Shown here: positions 39,301-49,528 of the stretch, piece after piece | Position numbering within the stretch: position 1 is the stretch's first letter | Layout: each line of letters starts with the position of its first letter | Assembly (NCBI RefSeq): GCF_965638725.1 | Contig: NC_134953.1 | Coordinates: 37,314,854 to 37,378,853 of the forward strand | Length of the DNA stretch: 64,000 nucleotides | Direction: 5' to 3' | From: Aptenodytes patagonicus | Lineage: Eukaryota; Chordata; Aves; Sphenisciformes; Spheniscidae | Translations under genes and position numbers: made by a program | Notes under the pieces: model-generated | Seen by the model: only the letters and a program-made list of their open reading frames with translations | The model's database searches: none | Told to the model about the DNA's origin: nothing

Positions 39301-41344
39301 TATTTGTTTCTCCACCAGCAAACATGATCTCTGACCGTCTCCACTTCTATGTCTCTTTTTTAAGAAGTTCCCCTTGGCTATAATGTGGTATACTGAAGGC
39401 ACTACTGTTCCTCACCCTGCTCTTCACATATTTGCTATTTACATAATCATAAAAATGTGGTATATTCATGCTTTTTGTCTTCATGTACATGAAACCAGGT
39501 ACACTATGGGATAAAGACAGCATCTTATCAGGCATAATGCAGCTCATGAGAGCCTTACCCAAACACACAAAACTACACGGACATCAGAAAAACAGTCCAA
39601 ATCACTTTGGATATAAGCACATTAAACAACCAACAATTGAAACAAAGATTATTATGATGCTAAACTACTGAGTGGGATAGGGGGATACGAAGTAGGATAA
39701 TAAGGACCTTGTTAATGTTTTTAAAGTGTTCCTCATTATCTAAAACAGAGCAAACAGCACAAGCATAAACTCTAAATGAAGTTTGATATTATTTTTTTGC
39801 TTTTATATCCACAATAACACAAAAAGACATACAGGAGAGAAACAAGAAATATATAGATAACAGCAACAGTAGCACTGAACCCTACGCAGTTAAGTGCAAG
39901 AAAAAAAAGTAATCAATCACTAATAGTATCAAATTTTCTCTATCAATCCAGCCTTTTCCTGTCTACTTTAGAGGGATGATTAAAGGTCTGTTAACCACAA
40001 CAGGCCTGCATGCAGCTAAGGGACCACCCCTGTTTCTACAAGTGGTCCATAAACACTGTTGTCCTTATCGTTTCCCATTGAAACTACTGATAAATTCTCT
40101 GTTGGTTTTCATAACACAGAACTGAGGAGTCACAGCTGTCTGACAACGACCACAAACTAACCTAACTCCCAAATGCTAATGAGCAATTAAAGATAAGGAT
40201 TCAAAACCTTTTTAAAAGCTGTATTAACTTAAACAGTAAAGAGAGTTTAATAAACATTGAAGTACAACAAAATAACTGAGTTATTTTAAAATTATAGAAA
40301 CACCTTGTGATTTCTAATGTCTGTCTGTCCTCTACATTCCCCAGGTCAGGTTCCAGAGAAAAGTCCTAAAAGACTAATTTCATAAGCCTATTTTAAGATC
40401 TTTATTAATCCAGCAGTATTTTAGGCACTGAGGAAAGTTAAAGAATTGTTAAGAGTGCTTCTTGTTCAGTAACTCATGCAAAAAAAACCGGGGGGGGGAA
40501 TACAATCATCAACATCACTCCAGCTATTTAAAAAAAAAAAAAAAGTGTTAACAAAAGCTGTGACTATAGGAGGGAAAATAGGGTAAAATTCCTAGCATAA
40601 ACATACCCTGCAAAAAGGATGAAAAGGAAAATTATTATTTTTATCCATTACAGCATACGTATAAAGTCAAGTTAGATTTAATTTCCATTCTACTACTGCT
40701 GACACAATTAATTATTGCTAGGGTAAAAAAAAAAAAAAACTACAGTGAATGAAATTGCGTATAAAAGTCATATGGTACAGAACTTTTGTAATAGTTGAGA
40801 GAACAGAACTAGTAAAAACAGGAAAAAAAATTAAGATAACACCACTGTAAAAATTAATGCAATGGCTAATAGTTAGTGTATTTTGCAGTAGTTACTGGCT
40901 GCATCTTCACTAGCAAATTCAAGCGTGCCTGCAAACGCTCCCAGGCACATTTAATTTACAGGAGTAGACAGCCTTTATGTTTCAGGTTGAAAAACCCAGA
41001 TGCATATAAATTGACATTTGTTTTTCCTGAGCTGAATAGCTGCACGGGAAATTTATTCAACTTATTACCTACATTAGAAAGTCGGGTGACCTGCACCGGC
41101 TGTCTTCTCAACAGCGAGAACGGATGTTTATAGCAGCGAAAAAATCACTGTATGAAAGGTGGCACTTATTTCAACTGCCGAAAGCCTCACGCTACTCAGC
41201 ACCTTTGCATTGACTCGACCTACTGAGCAAAGCGGAATTCTTTTAACTGGGGAGAAAGAAAAAAAGGAAATAAAAAAGGTGATAGTGGTAACGAGCACGT
41301 CTGCTTCCCCACGCACAAATATTATTTTTAAAAAAGAAATCCAC

Positions 41345-41650
41345 CAGCACCCAATTCTGCGGTACCCTCCCTCCGGCCGGGCCGGGCCGGACAGGGCAGG
41401 GCAGGGCAGGGCAGGGCAGGGCAGGGCAGGGCAGGGCAGGGCAGGGCAGGGCGGTGCTGCGTGCTGGGGAGGACCGAGGTGCGGCGGGCTGCCGCGCTCG
41501 GCGGGGCGGCCATTACGGCGGGCCGAGCAACGGGCGCCGCAGCGTCTCTCCCCGGCCCGGCTGCAGGACGGTGTGCGGCGGTGAGACGCGACGGCGCCCA
41601 TTGGCTCCTCGCACGGTTGAGGGCGTGAACTTCCGCCGCCGGAGCGCTCG
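41345..41650. promoter_or_regulatory. CpG island
   Basis: A dense CpG cluster (CCGGCCGGGCCGGGCCGG, then GCGGCGGGCTGCCGCGCTCGG, then CGCGACGGCG and CTTCCGCCGCCGGAGCG) stands out from AT-rich flanks. It contains an ETS-like CTTCCG and a GCGGCCATTACGG stretch, and has a pentamer array in its left third. It lies between the CTNNA3 upstream region and a tRNA-Ser gene 35 bp further right. It could be the CTNNA3 promoter (minus strand), an open-chromatin zone of the tRNA gene, or the start of an unannotated transcript. The direction is not decided by the sequence. Confidence 0.75.
41392..41451. repeat. (CAGGG)12 pentanucleotide array
   Basis: Twelve perfect CAGGG units sit inside the CpG island. 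Perfect units without point changes suggest recent length change. Because the unit has neither stop codon in any frame on either strand, it creates long but meaningless open frames (PALPC and AGQGR peptide repeats). Confidence 0.97.
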
Positions 41651-41685
41651 ATAAGGATTTCAGGCCGGCAAGATTGTCACCAGCA

Positions 41686-41767
41686 GCAGCGATGGCCGAG
41701 TGGTTAAGGCGTTGGACTTGAAATCCAATGGGGTCTCCCCGCGCAGGTTCGAACCCTGCTCGCTGCG
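41686..41767 (+). tRNA. tRNA-Ser(UGA)
   Basis: An 82-nt gene with all class II tRNA parts. The acceptor stem GCAGCGA pairs with TCGCTGC and is followed by discriminator G. The anticodon stem TTGGA/TCCAA encloses loop CTTGAAA, with anticodon TGA at 41719-41721. The long variable arm GGGGTCTCCCC region is typical of serine tRNA. The A box TGGCCGAGTGG (41693-41703) and B box GGTTCGAACCC (41746-41756) are intact, so it should be transcribed by RNA polymerase III. There is no intron and CCA is not encoded, as is usual in eukaryotes. It decodes UCA and, by wobble, related serine codons. It lies just right of a CpG island, a common setting for active tRNA genes. Confidence 0.97.
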
Positions 41768-41783
41768 GCCCGTGGGGGGTTAC

Positions 41784-41788
41784 TTTTT
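41784..41788 (+). terminator. Pol III terminator (T5)
   Basis: A run of five T on the non-template strand begins 17 bp after the tRNA discriminator base, giving a short 3' trailer. Confidence 0.85.
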
Positions 41789-42487
41789 CCTTCTGTCCTC
41801 CCTTACTGCTTATAAGGTGAAGGTTTTAGTGCTTGTGTCTGCTCTCGCTGTTAAGTGTGCCTCTGCAGTAACAAGAGGGACTATCTAGTATTTATCCTAT
41901 TGCAACTTGTTAGGCCATGCCTACACACTTCTCCGCTGCTTCTGTCAAGAAATAAAAGCAGTACCAAAGCAGCAATAGCTGCCAGGGCAAGTTTCCATCG
42001 TTGCATCTAAAATACTTGTGATAAACAGCGCTCAGTGGAGGTGGGACAAGGGCACGTTGGGATCAGCGTTCTTTCCACAGCTCACCACCTAAGTCCTCTG
42101 TAGACAGGGCAGGCACTGCCCAAGTGCAAAGCTCAGGGTTAATCCAATGCGTTACACAGACAATGTCTCTACTTGCCCAAAGGGCTATTGTCCTGCCCCC
42201 ATGTCCTACAGCTGATACAAAAAAAAAAAAAAGTCAGCGGCAGACTACTCTAAATTGAATGCATTTGCTCTGTCAAACCTTCCCTTTCATGAAGGAAGCT
42301 GGTGTGATTACTCCTAGACCTCCAGTGAGGGGGTCCTAGATCATCTTTTCCTGTCCTTTCTGGTCTTCTGCACAGGCATGAAGCACACACACACAGAGTC
42401 TGGCAGTGAGGGGGAAAAAAAAAAAAACACATAAGTTATTATGCAACTAATAACCAGGAAAAACATAAGAACAAGGCACTTCCCCCT

Positions 42488-42527
42488 ACACACACACACA
42501 CACGCCCCTCCCCGCCTCCCCCCCCCC
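42488..42527. repeat. (AC)8 and C-rich tract ending in C10
   Basis: AC repeats at 42488-42503 are followed by CCCC-rich sequence with a C10 run at 42518-42527. Confidence 0.93.
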
Positions 42528-44049
42528 TTCCTGACTGGCTTAAACTGACCTTTTCACCACTCAAATGTGTCAAATCTCCTCCTGTGTGTGACCCCAGCAT
42601 TAGCAAAGAGCTGAAAAATTTGCGAAGTCAGGTTAGAGAAGGCTGGAAATAAGAAAAAGGCCATTTCCACAGAGGCCAAAATAGGCTAGAGTAGGAACAA
42701 CCACTTTTCACTCCTATCTGTTTTAAAGACAAGGCAAAAACCCAACACAAACACACATGCAAAACCATTCTTTCTAGCATCGTTTTGTTAGTGCAACTTA
42801 ATTTAATCAGAAAATGGAGGGAGGGGAAGAAGAGGAAACATTGAAAGATCCCTGCTCAGAACAAAATAAAAGAAATTGCAAACAATTGTTCAAGCTGGCA
42901 ACAAAATGAACATTTCAAAGTGGTCCCTAACAAGGCTTCCAGGGATTTCAGGTTTGGGTGTTTGTTTCTGTAGGGCATATGCAAGTGTTAGAGGTTACAC
43001 TTTAGAGGGAATCTTAAACTAGTAAATAACTGACAATGGTACCATGTAATACGTGACCATAACATTAGGCATTTCCCTTAAGTTCTCACGTGTGAAGGTA
43101 CGTGCCAAGGCATACTGGAATCAGACATCTTATCTCAGATGTTGCAGAAGAGGCAGTTTTTAAATTCAAGAGTACCGACTTAAGCATCCTTTGCTAAGGT
43201 GCAGTACCTGTGCTACTTTCACCTTAGGATGTTTGTATTCTAACAGCAGCTTAAAATTGTGTGGGTAGAGCAGTACAACATTAGTCACTCTGCAAAATAT
43301 CACAACTTTTAGTGAGTGTGCACATTTCCAATAACAAATTAAAAAAATATATAACTTCTTTTTGACATATAACGCTTGATATTTTTTAATCAGGCAGGAA
43401 TTTAAACTCTTTTTTGTTTTTTTATAACTTGAAGATCCCACCCACCCCTGTAATCTGGAACAGATGAGAGAAACCCTATTTTGTGTAATGCAGTTTTGGG
43501 CAGCATTCCAAACTAATAAAAAGGCAGTATTGAGAGAGTCAAAATACTAAACACAGTGGGCAAGCTTTGCACTAAGTCCTTCTTTTCCACTGCATCACTG
43601 AAGAAGTTGCCAGGTTTTTTTACTGACCACTAAGTGTCTTATTTCTAAAAGACATGTTTCATTGCTTTAAGAGATCTGAAGACAAAGCACCAATGCAATA
43701 AATATTTATTAGGAAGTTTGCAACTTCAAGATGTCCTTTTCACTGGGACCTTGCTGGGGATGGAAACATCAAATGACCGACACCAAAAGATGTGGTTATT
43801 TTAAATTTTATATTGAAAAATAAGAGGCCAGTCTGTCAGAAAAGCAACAAAAATCTCCTCTGTCTAAGGAAGTATTTGCATTTGGTGAACCTTTTCTTCT
43901 TGAAACTAATTTTCCCTAAAATTTGCAGTTGAAAAATAAAAGAGCAGCAGCGAACACCCAAGATATTTCCCACCCTCACCCTTCAGCAAGATTTATGAAA
44001 ATGTTCCCACCAAGGCACTAAAGGGGAAGAACCATATGGTTTTAATTGC

Positions 44050-44061
44050 GGGGGGGGGGGG
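44050..44061. repeat. G12 homopolymer
   Basis: Twelve consecutive G residues lie in AT-rich intergenic DNA, followed about 11 bp later by a T10 run. Confidence 0.95.
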
Positions 44062-47000
44062 TTGTAATTTCTTTTTTTTTGGTAATTACAGAAGAAAGTA
44101 AGTAAGGACTGCCAAACAGCCTACTAAAGCTACATACACATCAGCAGCACTAGTGTTCCAGGTTCAGTGCTCTCTTGACTCTTGTCACTTTTCATCTCCA
44201 TTTTGTAGCAGTTAAAGTGCTACTGTTCTGATCTGCTTCCCTTTTTAAACCTCAGCTATAAGAGTGAGAAAGAGCAAGGCAGTAATGAATCTGGTGCTGG
44301 AGTCCAGACCCCAAAAGGTACATATGGGCTCAACAGAGTACTGCTCCCTATCTCTGCCACTTGGTGCAATTTTCCTCCCCAAACCTGGCTCAGGCCCACT
44401 GCACAGTACCTTCAGGGATCAAGGTGCCTCCAGCCAGCTAAGCAAAGAGATGCTTAAGATGTCCAGGCTCCTTTTTATCATCAGCTATCCACACTGAAGC
44501 AAGCAGCCTAGTCCTTTGGCAGTGGCAGGCCAAGGATGGACATGGGAATCCTGAGGAAGACTCAGATCCTTTGAAAGCAAGGACCGCAAGTAGCAAAAAG
44601 CATCAAAGGCACCCAGGCCCAACCAGCTGGCACAGTGTCTTAATCCTCTGGACCTTTCTGCTCATTCTCCTGCCCTTCCTCCCCCATCCCATCGATATCA
44701 TTGACACAAAGTTGTTTATTAGAAAGAGGAGGAGCTGACAGTCCTCTACCCAGCATAAATTTGGGGGCTCCATGGAAATTAACTGCTAGTAAAGGACCAG
44801 CTCTGACAATCCTGACAAAGTAAATGTAGTTTCCGTAAGGATTGATGCCTGAGAGTCAAACTGCATCTCCTTAGAAAAGCTGTCTGCTTTTGGTGCCAGG
44901 AGTCCTTCAATATTTTCAGAGAAGCAGTTTTGACAAAGCAGCAAGCAAATAATTTTGTCCAAAGCACTGAGAACCACATCGCACATCAAGACTGGAAACC
45001 TTCGAACATTGGCAGCAAGTTTCATTTTCTAGAAGTAACCCCTCTCCCTTACTGCCCCACCAGAAGAAGGGAGCAAGAGCAAACCACTGTGAAGATGGAA
45101 TAGAGAGGAAAGAAAATTCATTTTCTCCAGCATCCATCACCTGTGACAGGTTAAGATATCCATCAGAGACCTAAAACATGTAAAAGTTCCCAGTCTATAT
45201 TGTGCACCACTGTGATGACTCAGACATGAGTCTTTCAAAGCTGGGACAAACAGAGCGCGTGAAGAGTCTCACCTTCATTAACATGGGAGGGAGAAGAGAC
45301 TAATATAGCGAAGGTGAAAGAACAAACGTACGCAGTGCCTAGCATTGCGGGGAGGCTTGGCAACTCTTGTAACAGCAGGATGAGCATGTACACTGGGCTG
45401 CAATAAAAATATCCAGCATAAACTAACTGATAAATATCACCCCATCTGACAGTTACAGAGGCCGACAACTTACTGAGCTGCTTTATCTTTTGCTGTGTAA
45501 TTTCATCAGCTTTACAACAGCTTCACTGCTTACCTTACCAGCTGTCTTGTCGCTCATTTCAGGATATGAAAGTGTAAGATAGCAATGTTCATGCTCAGGA
45601 AATTAAAGCTACCCAGTATCTGTTTTAATCATCAGGATACTTGCTTTATATTATAGAACATATAAACTGCCTTTCTGGGTTGTTTTTTTTTTTCCTCTCT
45701 CATTCAAAGAGGAAAACAAGCATTCAGGAAACAACCTTACCTATCATTCAGCTTTACACAGCCTGAGATTTTAAGTCATATACTATCTGTATTCATCATC
45801 AAAACTTTAACTCTTACGTTGCCACTTGGGAAATGTTGGCAAAACAACTTGGCAAATACTGGCAAAGCAAAAAGCTTGTGAAGAACTAGAAAACTCTCAA
45901 TCTTATATATTCAGCATTTGCACAAGAACAGGCATGACAGCAGTAATTAAAGATATATTAATTTTATATAATTCAAGAACCCCCCAGAGCTGTTCAGTTT
46001 CATTGTAAACAGATGGCTAAATAGTTGCTTAATTTCTGATACTACAAAACTGTTTGATACAGTTTGAGACCTAGAAACACAGTATTAAACAACATGCCCT
46101 ATTCTCTGTATTTTATTATCATAATCAACCACCTGCCACCCCCATCCGCTATCTCGTAACTTCCAGCTGAAATTTCATCAGCCCTCAAAAGTCCAGTAAT
46201 GGCCAAGTTTAATCAATACTTTTGACTAGACTCCAAAGGATCTAGGCTCACTTCACAGGTCTGTCTATTTTCATACCAAGGTAAGCTAAGTCATTTAGAG
46301 CTATAGCTAACAAAGCACTCAAGCATGGTAATGCTCAATCGCTGCGTGGTGGAAGTCAACACCGAGTCAGACCCCTCAGGTACCCAGAAGGTTCAGGACC
46401 CTTTGTTGCCTATCTAAACAACTCACAAGAAATACTGAAGAAGAAAATGGGACTTCACCACCCCTTGCAGGTAGCTGCCCTCTCCCCCAACTTGAGATTC
46501 ACAGACCCTAATTCTAATATATAGCATCTGGGTTTGTTGCTGCTGTTCCGCACCCCCACAACTGTCCTTTTGCAGCTGTTTCCATTTTGCAAAGAAAGTT
46601 CTCTGTTGGCCCCTGAAAAACTGTGTATACTTGACTCTATTGCCTCTTAATCACATCTTCGCAGAGCTTGAGAGATCCACCTTACAACCCCTGCTCCAAT
46701 TAATATTTAAACATAAGTATGTTATGTGCTTACCAGTGCAGAGGCCAAGGCAGCACATTATTGTGGATAATGTCATGTGGGATATTTGCTGGATCTTTTC
46801 ATGCTACTAGCAAAAAAACTTCTAAAAATAATATATATTCTTAAAAAAAGATAATCGGTTTATGCTTGGGGGGTGGGCCCTTAATGATCTAACACTGAGT
46901 AATTTGTCAAGTGCTTCTTTCTTTCTAACACGAGGGAGAACTGGGCTGCCCACTCATTCCAGTTAACTGTTCTTACTGGCCAACAGGTCAGGTCCCACCA

Positions 47001-49311
47001 ATGTTGTCCCAAAAGCAAAACAGGCTGCACAGCTTCCTTTTGCTTTCCAGTACCTCTGGGTTTGCTCTGCTAGGAATAGGTTAATTCAACTCCATTTTGG
47101 AAATACAGAAAATTGGATAATTTCAAGTTAAATATATACATAAATAGAAAAAAAGTCTGTATCAGTGTACTAGAGCGCCAGTTAATAATCTACCCCCTTC
47201 ATTAGGGCAAACAGAAATTAGAGTACTGATCTCTAGCAGCTATGTTGCAAAATGCAAGTTTTGCCATGAGCTTTTGCTGGGCTAAGAGTCTTCCAAATAC
47301 CTGCAATTATTCATCCAGAACAAGTATCTGAAGGTGCTTTCCCAAAACAAACCATGTAATAATTGGCTAATAATGACACCAGTTTTAATGAAATGAAAAA
47401 TGAGTTTGCTGTTCAAAGGTCTATTGTATACTCACTTCTCAAGGGAAACCAGCTGGTTAGGTGCCAACTCATCCATCCAACTACCCCCCCTTTTACCTTT
47501 ATGAGCATGTGAAATAGGGAGAGGAGAATCTGAGCTGTCATCTGATTCAAAGTACTCCAGCTGGTTGCATTTCCATCTTTTTGTTAAAGAGAGAAAAATT
47601 GTACCCTATTACTTTGTATCCTTTGCATGAACTAGAGTTTCTTCTGTTACTACTGTTTGACATTCTTTACAGTCCCTCCCTATAAAATGGATTGAAAGCC
47701 TTTCTTGAGCAAATACCTTTATATAAAGGAAAGCAGTATATGCACCAGAAGAAAATTTATAATCACATTTAGCAGATATCACAGAGAATTATTAATCTCA
47801 TCTCTATGATGTTTTCAGCTGCAAAATACGCAAGGGAAAAGCACATAGAATAAAAAAAAAAGATTTTTGGATAAGCAGGATGATGTGCTGTAAAAATAGC
47901 TATTGCTACTGATGCCATCAAATCTAGGATCAATGTAGCTGCATCAGCAGAACACCAGTACTTTGAGGTTTTATAAACGGGGACAAACACAACCAGCTCA
48001 ATATACTAATGAGGTTAATAGGATATACATGTTATCAGGATTCCATTGGCAGGCACTTGCGTTACAATTTATAGCAAATACGCACCAAACAGGAGAAGCA
48101 TAGTAGGTCAGTGAGCACATCATACCCTTGCACGGTGGAGCCAAACATGTCACTCCAGGGAGAGACAGACATCATAATATTGTTTTCATGTTGGGAGAAG
48201 ACTGTAGTTTTCAGATTAGACTTTCCATGGAGATGCCCAAGATTCATAACTGGACTCCCTTAAGCTTTTACCCACTGAAGGGACAAACAATAAGAAATTC
48301 AAAAGGGATCTCTGTGGTGGGTAGAGGATTTCAATTAAAAAAATGAAAACAACCCCTTTCTGTATACATGCAGTTTTATTTGTTGCTGATGGAATTACTT
48401 GCCTGCACAAAAACACAATGTCAACACCTGACACATTAGCCAGGTTTACAAAGAAGAAAGCTAATACAAAATAAATAAACACAATGTAGAACTTGAAAAG
48501 TTGCCCAAAATATCAAATACCTTTCATGTGAGATTTTGTACACATTAATGCTGACTGGCCTGATTCTTCATTCCTCACCATACAAAACCCTGGTAAGACC
48601 CTGTCTACCAGGCCAGAGCAGGGAGGGAAATTACTATTAAGCCACAGGACAATGCTGGCACACATACAAGGGGTATCAGCTGTCCACCAATAAATCTTAA
48701 GAAGAAAGTTGCTAACTGGAGAAGTGAAGTTCTGGAACTGCCTTCCAAAATAAATAGCTGGTGCAAAAAGTGTACTTGTTAAGACAGAAAGCAAGTGACT
48801 TTTAAGAGTGCTTGATCTACCACAGTGACCTTCTTGGATAATAAGAAGGTTCTTATTTCATCTATATCCTAAGATCACAATTCTCCAACAAGTTAAGTTT
48901 GCAATAGTATTGTGCATGCATGCATTATAAATCACTACGGTAAGTACAATGCAATGGAGAAGTGAACCGGAGTACACAGATTACAAATAAGCACAGTTTG
49001 TTTAAAGTTCATTGTCATATAGCTTTTGGAAGACCATCACTGAATAGGATGATATGCTGGAGTCTAACATTGACTTTTGGTTCTACCAAGAGTACATTCT
49101 TTATAACATCACAGTATTGAGAAAAATATTATTCAATATTACACAATATTTAAGAATACAAGAAACAATATATAAGATGTTAGATAACTTCACAAAATCA
49201 CTTTATGTTAATACTGAAAAGGGCTTTGCCTATTAAAGTTTGCTTATTAAACAAAAAGACCTCCATCTGTAATGCTCATAGCATGTGTGTTAACAAATCA
49301 GTATTAAGACA

Positions 49312-49317
49312 TTTATT
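49312..49317 (-). terminator. DNAJC12: Probable DNAJC12 polyadenylation signal
   Basis: AATAAA on the minus strand (TTTATT on plus), about 117 nt beyond the DNAJC12 stop codon. Cleavage would fall near 49290-49300, giving a short 3' UTR. Another AATAAA at 48375-48380 could serve a longer form. Confidence 0.6.
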
Positions 49318-49433
49318 CGAACGATGTTCACGTCACAATGAATGAATACAAAATACAAATAACTTATAACTGCTTACAAAAAAAATACTGAATTGTTGAA
49401 CAGATGATCTCATGCTCCTGTGTATTTTGCATT

Positions 49434-49528
49434 TTAGATCTCATAGTTTCTGAATTTCCTCAGAAGCTCTGATGGAGCATCCCCTGACCAGCGGAAACGT
49501 AAGTGCCAGTAATTTGCCTCTGAAAATC
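49434..49528 (-). CDS. DNAJC12: DNAJC12 exon 5 (last coding exon)
   Basis: 95 bp from the acceptor TTCCCTCAG at 49529 to the TAA stop (49434-49436). It completes a split Arg codon and encodes [20 protein letters not shown] plus the final [10 protein letters not shown]. This tail is nearly identical to mammals and is the diagnostic end of DNAJC12. Confidence 0.96.

Larger units (their letters stand above)
15472..41344 (-). other. CTNNA3: Upstream CTNNA3 region: first intron(s) and 5' non-coding sequence
   Basis: About 26 kb with no recognised coding exon on either strand. Because the ATG exon starts at a splice acceptor, transcription must begin somewhere upstream. Candidate starts are discussed at 28820-29340, 36104-36325 and 41345-41650. 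The region holds several short, old interspersed repeats, T-rich runs near 19.67 and 19.87 kb and a G9 run at 26334-26342, but no CR1 copy that I could see. Open frames of up to 113 codons (for example 31557-31898, minus) look like chance frames in AT-rich DNA. Confidence 0.65.
41790..49290. other. Intergenic DNA between tRNA-Ser and DNAJC12 3' end
   Basis: 7.5 kb without recognisable genes. It holds a CA repeat with adjacent C-rich runs (42488-42527), a G12 run followed by a T run at 44050-44080, and otherwise ordinary AT-rich sequence. Open frames here are at most about 90 codons and lack domains. A distal polyadenylation signal for DNAJC12 could exist (minus-strand AATAAA at 48375-48380), so part of the right end may be transcribed. 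Confidence 0.6.

Noticed and set aside
41128-41601. Open frames of 157 and 141 codons on opposite strands over the CpG island
   Set aside because: They exist because the CAGGG array and GC-rich flanks lack stop codons. The peptides are PALPC and AGQGR repeats without any domain.
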